A stretch of 26,316 nucleotides of DNA from 70-18 sp041691815 (GTDB taxonomy: Bacteria; Pseudomonadota; Alphaproteobacteria; Acetobacterales; Acetobacteraceae): the NCBI GenBank assembly GCA_041691815.1, contig JBEPTZ010000060.1:1-26316 (forward strand), given 5' to 3'. Under the pieces are notes generated by a model. That model ran no database searches and was not told the DNA's origin. It saw nothing but the letters and a program-made list of their open reading frames with translations. Every line of letters begins with the position of its first letter. Within the stretch, counting starts at the first letter, position 1. The translations under genes and the position numbers were made by a program. Below are positions 18,246-26,303 of this stretch, in pieces.

Positions 18246-19561
18246 CACTTTGGGCCGGAGTCCGGGGGGAGCTGGGCGGGCCTGGGGCCGCCGGCCATCC
18301 AGTCCAGCAACTGCACGGTGTGGACCAGCGGCAAGCTGTCTCCGGCGAGTTGGGTCATGCAGCCGATATTGCCGGCGGCGACCAGATCGGGTTTGGTCGC
18401 CTTCAGATTGTCCAGCTTGCGGGCGCGCAACTGCCCGGCAAGCTCCGGTTGCAGCATGTTGTAGGTGCCGGCGCTGCCGCAGCACAGATGCCCCTCCGCC
18501 GGCTCCACCACGGTAAACCCGGCCTGCCGCAACAGCGCCTTCGGCTCCTCGGTCACCCGCTGGCCATGCTGCAGGCTGCACGCCGAGTGATAGGCCACGG
18601 TCAGCCCCGGTGCCGCGCGGGTCGGCCGGTAGCCGATCCGCGTCAGATATTCGGTGATGTCCATCGCCAGCGCCGACACCCGCTCCGCCTCCGCCCGCAT
18701 CTTATCGGTGCGGAACATGAAGCCGTAATCCTTCACCGTGGTGCCGCAGCCCGAGGCATTGATGATCACCGCATCCAGCCCCTCACCGTCGGCCTCGCGC
18801 ATCCAGGCGCGGATATTCGCCCTGGCGCTGGCCATCGCCTGCGCGTGCCGCCCCATGTGATGCGCCAGCGCGCCGCAGCAGCCGGCCCCCTGGGCCACCA
18901 CCACCTCCACCCCCATCCTTGTCAGCAGCCCGATCGTCGCCTCGTTGATCGCCGGCTCCAGCACCTGCTGCGCGCAGCCGGCCAATAGCGCCACCCTGCC
19001 CAGCCTGATCCCCACCGCCGCATGCACCGCCGGCCGCTCGGTGGCGCTGGGGGCGGCCAGCCGCCGCGGCGCCAGCTCCAGCAGCGCCCGCAGCCGCTGC
19101 GCCAGCATCGAGCGCCCGACAATCACCCCGCGCAACGGCCGCACCAGCCAGGCGCCCACCAGCGCCGCCCGCATCAGCCTGGGCCGCGGCAGCACCGTCG
19201 CCAGCACCCAGCGCAACGCCCGCTCATGCCACGGCCGCCGATAGGTCTCCTCGATCCGCACCCGCGCATGGTCGACCAGATGCATGTAGTGCACGCCCGA
19301 CGGGCAGGTGGTCATGCAGGACAGGCAAGACAGGCAGCGATCGATATGCAGCACCACTTCCTCGGTGGCATCGCGGCCGGATTCCAGCATGTCCTTGATC
19401 AGGTAGATGCGCCCGCGCGGGCTGTCCAACTCGTCGCCCAGCAGCACGAAGGTCGGACAGGTCGCGGTGCAGAAGCCGCAATGCACGCAGGTGCGCAGGA
19501 TCGTGTTGGAGACCGCGGTATCCGGATCGGCCAGTTGCTCGGGTGTGAAATTGGTTTGCAT
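18245..19561 (-). CDS. glcF: Glycolate oxidase iron-sulfur subunit GlcF
   Basis: The 438-residue iron-sulfur subunit of membrane-associated glycolate oxidase, which carries electrons from the flavin subunits towards the quinone pool as glycolate is oxidised to glyoxylate. Two 4Fe-4S motifs are complete: C25/C28/C31/C35 and C76/C79/C82/C86. Two cysteine-rich CCG motifs lie at 228-230 (AQGAGCCGALAHHMG) and 360-362 (GHLCCGSAGTYN), as in the heterodisulfide-reductase-like family. Length is slightly above E. coli GlcF. It starts 3 bases after the glcE stop and overlaps the TPR gene by one base, so all are one transcript. Confidence 0.95.
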   Translation of the reverse strand: MQTNFTPEQLADPDTAVSNTILRTCVHCGFCTATCPTFVLLGDELDSPRGRIYLIKDMLESGRDATEEVVLHIDRCLSCLSCMTTCPSGVHYMHLVDHARVRIEETYRRPWHERALRWVLATVLPRPRLMRAALVGAWLVRPLRGVIVGRSMLAQRLRALLELAPRRLAAPSATERPAVHAAVGIRLGRVALLAGCAQQVLEPAINEATIGLLTRMGVEVVVAQGAGCCGALAHHMGRHAQAMASARANIRAWMREADGEGLDAVIINASGCGTTVKDYGFMFRTDKMRAEAERVSALAMDITEYLTRIGYRPTRAAPGLTVAYHSACSLQHGQRVTEEPKALLRQAGFTVVEPAEGHLCCGSAGTYNMLQPELAGQLRARKLDNLKATKPDLVAAGNIGCMTQLAGDSLPLVHTVQLLDWMAGGPRPAQLPPDSGPK

Positions 19562-19564
19562 GGT

Positions 19565-20773
19565 CTACAGCCCCGCGAACATGCGGCCGGGATTGAGAAT
19601 CCCCTTCGGGTCGAACGCCGCCTTCACCCGCCTGGTGATCGCCGCCAGCACCGGCACCTCCGGCGGAATCACCGCCACCGCCGCCCGCAGCGCCTCGGGC
19701 GCCCGCAGCAGCATCCAGGTGCCGCCCGCCGCCCGCGCCGCCTCGCACACCACAGCATGCGCTTCCTCAGTTGCCGGCCCTGTCACCCACACCAATCCAC
19801 CGCCCCAATCGAAAAACCACGCCCCGCCAAAGCCTTGCTCCACCGCCCGGGCCACCGCCGGCCCCGCCGAGGGCCGCACTGAAACCCGCCACACCGCCCC
19901 CTGCTCCGGTGCCAGTGGCAACGCATCGCGCACCGCCGCCCAGGCCGCCTGGCTGGCCGCGTCGTCGAGCATCTCCGCCGCCCCGAACGCCGCCATCTCG
20001 CCGCGCAACCGGTCGGCGCGATAGGCCACCGAACCAGCGAAATCCTCGATCCGCGCCAGCGTCACCGCCCCGCCCAACCAGGCCAGCGCCGGCACCCTGG
20101 CCGCCAGCGCGGCCGGCAAATGTGCCGCCGCCGACACTGCATACGGCGAGCCCAGCGCCGCGGCCAGCGCTGCCACTGCAACATCGGGCGGCAAGTCCTT
20201 GAACACCAACGTCGCCCGCCGCTCCGGCGCCGGCAGCACCTTCAGCGTCACCTCGGTCAGCACCGCCAGCGTGCCGTGGCTGCCGGCCAGCAGTTTGCAG
20301 ATATCCAGCCCGGTGACGTTCTTCAGCACGCGGCCGCCGGAATGAATGGTCTCGCCGATGCCGTTCACCGCCCGCACCCCGAGCACATGGTCGCGCATCG
20401 CCCCCCAGGCGACGCGGCGCGGGCCGGACATGTTGGCGGCCACCGCACCGCCCAGCGTCGGCGCCGCATCCGTGCCTAACAAAGCCGCAAAATCAGGCGT
20501 CTCTGAGATGATGTGCTGGCCCTTCTCAGCCACCGCGGCGCTGATCTCGGCGATCGGCGTGCCGGCTCCCGCGGTCAGGATCAATTCGCTCGACGAATAC
20601 AGCGAGATGCCGGAAATCCCCCGCGCCGAAACCGTCCGCGCCGCCTGCACCGGCCGCAGCATCGCCTGTTTGCTGGCGTTGCCCTGGATCAGCAGCGGTT
20701 CCGCATTCGAATGCGCGGTGGCGATCACCGCCGCCATCGCCGCCTCGTCAGAGGGGGCCAGCACGCCGCTCAT
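19565..20773 (-). CDS. glcE: Glycolate oxidase FAD-binding subunit GlcE
   Basis: The 402-residue second flavin subunit of glycolate oxidase. The FAD_binding_4 (PCMH-type) fold is visible: PLLIQGNASKQ near residue 30, LILTAGAGTPIAEI, then TLGGAVAANMSGPRR and GGRVLKNVTGLDICKLLAGSHGTLAVLTEV. The C-terminus VKAAFDPKGILNPGRMFAGL is the usual end of this family. It is about 50 residues longer than E. coli GlcE. The start overlaps the glcD stop by four bases (ATGA), and glcF follows after 3 bases. Together GlcD, GlcE and GlcF form the active enzyme. Confidence 0.93.
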   Translation of the reverse strand: MSGVLAPSDEAAMAAVIATAHSNAEPLLIQGNASKQAMLRPVQAARTVSARGISGISLYSSSELILTAGAGTPIAEISAAVAEKGQHIISETPDFAALLGTDAAPTLGGAVAANMSGPRRVAWGAMRDHVLGVRAVNGIGETIHSGGRVLKNVTGLDICKLLAGSHGTLAVLTEVTLKVLPAPERRATLVFKDLPPDVAVAALAAALGSPYAVSAAAHLPAALAARVPALAWLGGAVTLARIEDFAGSVAYRADRLRGEMAAFGAAEMLDDAASQAAWAAVRDALPLAPEQGAVWRVSVRPSAGPAVARAVEQGFGGAWFFDWGGGLVWVTGPATEEAHAVVCEAARAAGGTWMLLRAPEALRAAVAVIPPEVPVLAAITRRVKAAFDPKGILNPGRMFAGL

Positions 20774-22197
20774 GCGTTTGATTTCAAAGGAAACACCTTG
20801 TTGGCATTGAGCAGCCAGCCGGGGTCGAAGGCGGATTTCACCCGCCGCATCTGCTCAAGCTCGATCTCGTTGAACTGCACCCCCATCAGGTCGCGCTTTT
20901 CCACTCCCACGCCATGCTCGCCGGTCAGGCAGCCGCCGACCTCGACGCACAGCTTGAGGATATCGGCGCCGAATTCCTCCGCCTTGTGCAGGCTGGCCGG
21001 GTCGTTGGCGTCGAACATGATCAGCGGATGCAGGTTGCCGTCGCCGGCGTGAAAGATGTTCGCCACTGAAAGGTTATACGATAGACTCATCTCGCCGATC
21101 CGCCGCAGCACAGCAGGCAACTGCGAGGTCGGAATCACCCCATCCATGCACAGATAGTCCGGGCTGATCCGCCCGACCGCCCCGAACGCCCCCTTGCGGC
21201 CCTTCCAGATCGCTGCACTTTCGGCGGCGGATTGCGATATTTTCAGCGAAATCGGGTCGAATTTACCGCAGATCGCGCTGATTTTTTCCAGCAATTCGTC
21301 CTGTTCCCGGACACTGCCCTCCACCTCGATGATCAGCATCGCCTCGGCATCGAGCGGATAGCCGGCATGGGCGAACGCCTCGCAGGCGTGAATCGCCGGC
21401 CGGTCCATGAACTCCAAGGCCACCGGGATGATGCCGCTGGCGATGATCGAGTCGACACATTCTCCAGCAATTTCATTGGATTTGAACGCCGCCAGCATCG
21501 CCCGCGCGCCCTCCGGTCCGCGCAGGATTCGCACCGTCACCTCGGTGACCACCACCAACTGCCCCTCGCTGCCGGTCAGCAGGCCGAGCCAGTCATAGCC
21601 GGCGGCGTCCATATGCGCGCCGCCGATGTCGAGAATCTCGCCCTCGACAGTCACCACCTTCAGCCCGAGAAGATTATTCGCAGTAACGCCATAGCGCAGG
21701 CAATGCGCACCGCCGGAATTCATGTTGACATTGCCGCCGATCATGCAGGCCAACTGGCTGGATGGGTCCGGGGCATAGAAAAACCCCCTGCCCTGCACCG
21801 CCTGGGTGATGCCGATATTGGTGACCCCGGCCTGCACCACCGCACGGCGGTCGGCGTAGTCGATGTCCAATATGCGGTTCATCCGCATCAACCCGACCAC
21901 CACCGCATCCGCCATCGGCAACGCACCACCCGATAGCGATGTGCCGGCACCGCGCGGCACCACCCGCACGCCGTGGCGATGGCAATACGCCATGACCGCC
22001 GCTACCTGCCCGGTGGTTTCCGGCAAAACCACCGCCAGCGGCACCTGGCGGTAGGACGGAAGTCCATCAGTTTCATAGGGTTTCAGCAGCAACGGCTCGG
22101 CGATCACCCCGCTTTCCGGCAGCAGCGCGCGCAGCCCGGCGATGATTTCGTCGCGGCGGGCGAGCACATTCTGCTTCGGCGGCGGTTGGGCGATCAT
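20770..22197 (-). CDS. glcD: Glycolate oxidase catalytic subunit GlcD
   Basis: The 475-residue FAD-linked catalytic subunit of glycolate oxidase, which removes hydride from glycolate (or a related 2-hydroxy acid such as D-lactate) to give glyoxylate. The PCMH FAD loop PRGAGTSLSGGALP is at residues 81-94. GGNVNMNSGG and the C-terminal HAGDGNLHP and GEHGVG motifs carry conserved histidines. The protein ends in SAFDPGWLLNANKVFP. The start at 22197 is set by AGGAGGA just upstream. First gene of the operon, 122 bases after rpmJ, whose terminator separates them. The glcD-glcE-glcF order is the classical one; no glc regulator is adjacent. Confidence 0.95.
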   Translation of the reverse strand: MIAQPPPKQNVLARRDEIIAGLRALLPESGVIAEPLLLKPYETDGLPSYRQVPLAVVLPETTGQVAAVMAYCHRHGVRVVPRGAGTSLSGGALPMADAVVVGLMRMNRILDIDYADRRAVVQAGVTNIGITQAVQGRGFFYAPDPSSQLACMIGGNVNMNSGGAHCLRYGVTANNLLGLKVVTVEGEILDIGGAHMDAAGYDWLGLLTGSEGQLVVVTEVTVRILRGPEGARAMLAAFKSNEIAGECVDSIIASGIIPVALEFMDRPAIHACEAFAHAGYPLDAEAMLIIEVEGSVREQDELLEKISAICGKFDPISLKISQSAAESAAIWKGRKGAFGAVGRISPDYLCMDGVIPTSQLPAVLRRIGEMSLSYNLSVANIFHAGDGNLHPLIMFDANDPASLHKAEEFGADILKLCVEVGGCLTGEHGVGVEKRDLMGVQFNEIELEQMRRVKSAFDPGWLLNANKVFPLKSNA

Positions 22198-22254
22198 GGC
22201 GGGTCCTCCTGGCTGCAATGTGCGGCGGCAGCGGTGAACCGGCAAGCGGGGCCA

Positions 22255-22288
22255 ACAACAAATGCGCCCCGGAACGCGGTTCCGGGGC
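22255..22288 (-). terminator. Rho-independent terminator of rpmJ
   Basis: GCCCCGGAAC (22266-22275) and GTTCCGGGGC (22279-22288) form a perfect 10-bp stem with a 3-base loop. On the minus strand a T-rich stretch (GCATTTGTTGTT, 22254-22265) follows. It lies 31 bases after the rpmJ stop and before glcD, so it ends the rpmJ transcript. Confidence 0.8.
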
Positions 22289-22319
22289 GGGGTTCAGGCC
22301 AACAGCGAGCGCCGGCGGA

Positions 22320-22445
22320 TCAGCCCTGGCGGGCTTTCATGCGCGGGTTCTTCTTGTTGATGACGTAGACGCGGCCATGGCGGCGCACCACGCGGCAGTT
22401 CTTGTCGCGGGTCTTGGCCGATTTCAGGCTGTTGCGGATCTTCAT
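22320..22445 (-). CDS. rpmJ: 50S ribosomal protein L36
   Basis: A 41-residue protein beginning MKIRNSLKSAKTRD and ending KNPRMKARQG: ribosomal protein L36, which binds 23S rRNA in the large subunit. It has a single cysteine (Cys17) and lacks the four zinc ligands (CxxC...C...H) of the classical form, so it is the zinc-independent type usual in alphaproteobacteria. It lies outside the ribosomal operons, as is common for this type. AGGG precedes the ATG weakly. It has its own promoter and terminator and is therefore monocistronic. Confidence 0.95.
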   Translation of the reverse strand: MKIRNSLKSAKTRDKNCRVVRRHGRVYVINKKNPRMKARQG

Positions 22446-22480
22446 GACAGTTAGCCCTGTGCGCCGGAAGGTGAGCGGCG

Positions 22481-22509
22481 GGGATAGAGAGCGGCGGCCG
22501 CGAAGTCAA
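22481..22509 (-). promoter_or_regulatory. Sigma-70-type promoter of rpmJ
   Basis: On the minus strand TTGACT (22504-22509) and TATCCC (22481-22486) are separated by 17 bases. The -35 box is 5 of 6 and the -10 box is weak (3 of 6). The -35 box overlaps the stop of the upstream methyltransferase-like gene. Transcription would start about 30 bases before the rpmJ ATG. Confidence 0.55.
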
Positions 22510-23402
22510 GCGCCGGGAGCGGTCAGAATGGCATGCCAGCGCAGCACGCGGATGCGCCCCTCATGCAGCAACTGGATGCGGTGCAGCCACAACTCCGCCT
22601 CCGCCACCACCAGGCCCGCGTGCGCCGGGTCCGGCCGGGCAGCGGTCAGTTCGCGCACCAGCCGCTTCCAGCCGAGCAGCGCCAGCCTGGTCTGGCGCGA
22701 CGAGCTATCCTCCACCACCCGCACCTCGAAGCCGAGCCGGCCGAGCATGCGGGTGATCGAGTCTTCGGCCGGCAGCAGCGGGCCGCGGCCCTCCAGCCGG
22801 CACCAGGCGGCGATGGTCGGGTCGGCGGCGTCCAGCCGTTGGGGTGCCACGGTTTCGGTCAGCACCAGTTGGCCATGCGGCTTCAGGCTGGCGGCGATAG
22901 CGGCCAGCACCGGCTCGGCCACCGCATCGCGCAGCGCCTCGCGGGCGATGGCGTGGTGGAAAGAGCGGCGGCGGAAAGCGGGTGCCACCGGGTCCCAGGC
23001 GGAAACGGTGGCGCGTTTGGCCAGCGCGGTGCCGGCGTGCTGGATGCGCTGCGTGGCCCGCTCGCGCAGGTCGGCCACCGCCTCATGCGCCGCCACCCAG
23101 GCGCCCTGTTCGTTGGCCAGGGTGAACGCCGGCCCGCCGGCCTCCGCCCCCAGCAGCAGCAGCGAGGAGGCGGCGGTGAGGCCGAGCGGCGCGGCCAGAC
23201 GCAGCAGGTCCGCCGCACCGCCGGGGCTGGTGTAGCCTTCGTCCCAAAGCTGCTCGACCAGCGCCAGCCGGGCCGGCGACCACAGCCGGTGCGGGGCGGC
23301 GGGCGACGGCGCCTGCAACGCGGCGGCGGCCAGCATGCCGGTGATTTCACCGGCCGGCTGCCTGGTGCGGGTGAGCATGGCGCGGAGAGCGGACAAGGGC
23401 AT
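22506..23402 (-). CDS. Methyltransferase-like protein with degenerate SAM motif
   Basis: A 298-residue protein that resembles class I SAM-dependent methyltransferases in layout. A helical N-terminal part (LVEQLWDEGYTSPGGAADLLRLA) precedes a nucleotide-binding-like strand and loop LLLLGAEAGGPA (about 76-87), where a D/E-x-G-x-G-x-G motif would be expected but is only partly kept. It continues with LKPHGQLVLTETVAP, which matches the strand-5 region of methyltransferases. The C-terminus GWKRLVRELTAARPDP is family-like. Substrate unknown; loss of catalytic activity is possible. GGAGGG lies 3 bases before the ATG. It is upstream of rpmJ on the same strand. Confidence 0.6.
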   Translation of the reverse strand: MPLSALRAMLTRTRQPAGEITGMLAAAALQAPSPAAPHRLWSPARLALVEQLWDEGYTSPGGAADLLRLAAPLGLTAASSLLLLGAEAGGPAFTLANEQGAWVAAHEAVADLRERATQRIQHAGTALAKRATVSAWDPVAPAFRRRSFHHAIAREALRDAVAEPVLAAIAASLKPHGQLVLTETVAPQRLDAADPTIAAWCRLEGRGPLLPAEDSITRMLGRLGFEVRVVEDSSSRQTRLALLGWKRLVRELTAARPDPAHAGLVVAEAELWLHRIQLLHEGRIRVLRWHAILTAPGA

Positions 23403-23444
23403 TTTCCCTCCATCTGTGAACGCAGGGATATTCCCCGGCCTGAG

Positions 23445-23606
23445 TTAACGAACGGTGATAGGGCTGGGCGAAAATCGGCTGCGAAATTCTACGAACCGAT
23501 CGCGGGCCACAGCGCCGCGCAACATGACGGCAGAAATCGGTCGCGTTGAAACCAATTTATCACCCTCGGCATGATATGAAAATTTATTGGATATTTAACG
23601 AACCGT
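23445..23606. promoter_or_regulatory. AT-rich tad upstream region with repeated TTAACGAAC
   Basis: The 240 bases before the TadE-like gene are much less GC-rich than the rest. The 9-mer TTAACGAAC occurs twice on the plus strand (23445-23453 and 23595-23603), each followed by one variable base and GT. The second copy runs into TATAAA-like sequence (23606 onward), which could be a -10 element, but no good -35 is spaced correctly. The repeats resemble half-sites of the alphaproteobacterial regulator CtrA (TTAACCAT) only loosely. Confidence 0.35.
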
Positions 23607-23642
23607 ATAAAGATTGATGCGCCGACTCTTGTGGAGCGTGTA

Positions 23643-24125
23643 ATGAAATCATTTCTGCGTCGGGCCGCTGGGCTCGTGGAAGCATCGGCACCGCGTGGCC
23701 TGAGGCGGTGCCGGCGGGGCATAGCGGCGGTGGAGTTCGCTGTCGTCGCCCCGGTGTTCATCACCATTCTGTTCGCCATCGTGGCGTTTGGCACCGGGAT
23801 GACCGCGCTGAACGCCATGCAATCCGGCGCCACCACCGCGGCGCGAAGCATGGCGATCGGCGTCTCGACGTTTTCCGGCGCCGCCGTCATCTGCGGCTCC
23901 GGCTCCGCACTCACCGCCGGAACGGCGGAGAATTATGCCTGCCGCGCGCTGCCGCCCTGGGGCACCTATACCGTGACCGCCACGCAGAACTGCACCACGC
24001 TCAACGACAGCGTGGTGATCACCGCCAACGCGTCCACGGCAATGATTGGCGACGTGCTCGGCGTGCTGAACGGGCTGGTGTTGAATACGCAATCGGTGAT
24101 GCTTCGTGAAGGACCATGCTCATGA
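23643..24125 (+). CDS. TadE-like pseudopilin-type protein
   Basis: A 160-residue protein of the TadE/TadG family, linked to assembly of Flp/Tad adhesive pili. A basic N-terminus (RGLRRCRRG) precedes the signature IAAVEFAVVAPVFITILFAIVAFG (about 27-50), in which the conserved Glu follows the prepilin-peptidase-type site. The rest is periplasmic and contains four cysteines (CGS, YACRA, QNCTT and the C-terminal PCS). GGAG lies 6 bases before the ATG; a GTG at 23631 is less likely. The stop overlaps the next gene by four bases. No other tad genes (cpaBCEF, tadBC, flp) are in the window. Confidence 0.85.
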   Translation: MKSFLRRAAGLVEASAPRGLRRCRRGIAAVEFAVVAPVFITILFAIVAFGTGMTALNAMQSGATTAARSMAIGVSTFSGAAVICGSGSALTAGTAENYACRALPPWGTYTVTATQNCTTLNDSVVITANASTAMIGDVLGVLNGLVLNTQSVMLREGPCS

Positions 24126-25324
24126 TCCGGTATCGGCTTCTCGCGTATCGGTTTCTGGGCCGTCGCCTGCCGAGATGGTGTGGCGGCGGGCTGGGGCGGG
24201 CCGGCTCGATCGCGCTGGTCGCGGCGGTCAGCGTGCCGGTTGTGATCGGCATGGCCGGGCTTGGCGTGGATGCCGGCTACCTGGACTATCGTGGCGCCCA
24301 GCTCCAGGCGGCGGCCGATGCGGCGGTGCTGGCGGGTTCGGCCAGTCTGCCCAACATCACCGCCGCCTCGGCCGCGGCGATCACCTTCGCGCAGCACAAT
24401 ATGCCGGCGGCCAAGTATGGCACGGTGCTGTCCAGCTCGGACATCCAGAGCGGCTCGTGGGACAGCACGACCCATAGCTTCACCGCCGGCGGCAGCAGCC
24501 CGTCCGCGATGAAGATCACCCTGCGCCAGACCACGGCGACCGGGAACGGCGTGCCGATGCTGTTTGCCTCCATGCTGGGGTTTGGCCCGGTCAACATGAC
24601 GCGCTCGGCGGTGGCGACCTATGGCACCAGCAGCGCCTGGGACGTGATGATCGTGCATGACGTGAGCCAGTCGTTCAGCGCGCAGATGACCAGCTCCAAG
24701 GCCGCCGACCTGGCGCTGCTGAGCTGCCAGCACAACCATGCCGGCAGCGCATCGCAGACCGGGCTGACCGTGTTCACCAGCTTCGGCTCCGTGCTCAGCA
24801 CGATGGGCAACGCCAACATCACCACCAAGATCAACAGCCTGGCGCAATGCGGCACCGGCGGCATGCCGGCGTGCAGCGGCTCCAACCTCGCCGCCGGGAT
24901 GTACCAGGCGCTGCAGACGATGACCGGCGGCGCCTACCATCCATCGGCCAACCTGGCCGGCAAGGCGGTGATCCTGATCACCGATGGCAGCCCGAACGCC
25001 ACCGCCGCGGGCCAGCCCTACACCGTCGCACAGGGTGGCACCGGCAACTGCCCGATGAGCAGCGGCAGGAACCCGACGCCCACCTGCACCGACGCCAACC
25101 TGCTGAGCTTCGCGCAGACCCAGGCCAATGCGCTGTGGGCGCATGGCATCTCGGTGTTCACCATCTTCTACAGCGGCAGCAGCGGCTCTCCGACTACCGA
25201 TGCGGCCAATCTGGCCAGCCTGGTGCGCGGCGTCGGCAGGGCCTACAGCACGCCGACCGCATCGCAACTGTCCACGATGATGGCCAATGTGTGCTCGACC
25301 ATGCCGCACGCGCTGGTGCAGTAG
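24122..25324 (+). CDS. TadG-like protein with VWA domain
   Basis: A 400-residue TadG-type protein. A basic N-terminus is followed by one transmembrane helix (SIALVAAVSVPVVIGMAGLGV, 29-49) and the segment DAGYLDYRGAQLQAAADAAVLAG, diagnostic of the TadG/Flp pilus-assembly N-terminal family. The periplasmic part from about 174 is a von Willebrand factor A domain whose metal site is intact: D180-x-S182-x-S184 and a second acidic loop ILITDGSP with D288. The start at 24122 forms an ATGA overlap with tadE and has AAGGA 8 bases upstream; ATG 24116 is an alternative. It is probably an envelope component acting with the TadE-like protein in surface attachment. Confidence 0.87.
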   Translation: MIRYRLLAYRFLGRRLPRWCGGGLGRAGSIALVAAVSVPVVIGMAGLGVDAGYLDYRGAQLQAAADAAVLAGSASLPNITAASAAAITFAQHNMPAAKYGTVLSSSDIQSGSWDSTTHSFTAGGSSPSAMKITLRQTTATGNGVPMLFASMLGFGPVNMTRSAVATYGTSSAWDVMIVHDVSQSFSAQMTSSKAADLALLSCQHNHAGSASQTGLTVFTSFGSVLSTMGNANITTKINSLAQCGTGGMPACSGSNLAAGMYQALQTMTGGAYHPSANLAGKAVILITDGSPNATAAGQPYTVAQGGTGNCPMSSGRNPTPTCTDANLLSFAQTQANALWAHGISVFTIFYSGSSGSPTTDAANLASLVRGVGRAYSTPTASQLSTMMANVCSTMPHALVQ

Positions 25325-25388
25325 CAGGGCGCCGCGCCGGCAGGCGGGACGCACTGGCTGGACGAGTCAGTCGTTCGGCCGCCTGATA

Positions 25389-25718
25389 TCAGACCGGAAA
25401 TTCGGTCAGCATGTAGCGGGCCACTTCGTCGCCTACCACGCTGGGCTTGTGGCGATGCTCCGGCCCCGAGGGGATGTGCAGCATGTCGCCGGGACCGGCC
25501 TCCACCACATGATCGTCGAACCGGTAGCGCAGCCGGCCGGACAGCACGAACACCGAATGGCCGGTCTCGCACCAGTTGCCTTCGACGCCGCCCGGACTGC
25601 GCTCCTGATAGCGCAATGCGACGCCGAAGCCGGTGACCGCCTCGCGCAGTTTCAGCGTCGGGCTGGCCTGGTGCAGCGGATGTTCGGCGGCGGGGAACAG
25701 GTACTTGCTGGTGCTCAT
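25389..25718 (-). CDS. Single-domain cupin protein
   Basis: A 109-residue cupin. The barrel motifs are visible as GNWCETGHSVFVLSGRLRYRF (about 46-66) and AGPGDMLHIPSGPEHRHKP (about 73-91), with His residues at the usual metal positions. Small cupins bind metals and either act as enzymes or sense ligands; nothing here sets the substrate. The start at 25718 gives normal cupin length; an open extension upstream overlaps the divergent gene and is not supported. It faces the TadG-like gene tail to tail. Confidence 0.8.
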   Translation of the reverse strand: MSTSKYLFPAAEHPLHQASPTLKLREAVTGFGVALRYQERSPGGVEGNWCETGHSVFVLSGRLRYRFDDHVVEAGPGDMLHIPSGPEHRHKPSVVGDEVARYMLTEFPV

Positions 25719-25811
25719 GGGGTTCAGCGTAGCAGCAAGCAGGCTTGACGGAACAGGGGCGAGGCGCGATGTGCCGCCGTGACCAGGAGATGGCGCGAAC
25801 AGGAGATGTTG

Positions 25812-26228
25812 ATGACCCCGACCCCGCCGGCATCCGGCCCGAACTATGCCCCCAACTATGCAATGATGGGATTCCTGGCGGCGACCATCGCCATCGTGGG
25901 GATGACCGGCATCATGGCCAGCTATATCACGCCGCTGCCGCTGAAGCGGGCGCTGGCGCGCGAGGTGGTGCTGGACCAGTTGCTGGCCGATAACGGCGCC
26001 GATTACGCCCAGCTGGCGCCGCGGCTGGCCGACAGCGCGGCGGCGGTGAAGCCGGGGCCGGACCTCGCGGCGCGGATCGCCGCCGAACGGGTGGCGATGC
26101 GGGCGCGGCTGCAGACCGAATCGGACAACACCGCCGGGCGGCTGCAGGTGATGCTGGTGGTGTGCAGCCTGGGGGCGATGATGTTCGGCGCGGTGGGGAT
26201 GGGGGCGCGGCGGCGGCGGCGGCTGTAA
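25812..26228 (+). CDS. Two-helix membrane protein of unknown function
   Basis: A 138-residue protein with hydrophobic segments at about 20-38 (GFLAATIAIVGMTGIMASY) and 112-129 (VMLVVCSLGAMMFGAVGM). A mostly charged region between them (LADSAAAVKPGPDLAARIAAERVAMRARLQTESD) could form a coiled hairpin. It ends in a run of arginines, which places the C-terminus in the cytoplasm. AGGAG lies upstream of the ATG at 25812; ATG 25806 is possible. I recognise no family. Confidence 0.65.
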   Translation: MTPTPPASGPNYAPNYAMMGFLAATIAIVGMTGIMASYITPLPLKRALAREVVLDQLLADNGADYAQLAPRLADSAAAVKPGPDLAARIAAERVAMRARLQTESDNTAGRLQVMLVVCSLGAMMFGAVGMGARRRRRL

Positions 26229-26303
26229 TTTGATTCGGCGGCGCTGTTCGGCCAACGGGAGAAGCAGGCAATCTCACATGGAGGCGGGGAGGCAGGGAGG
26301 CGG

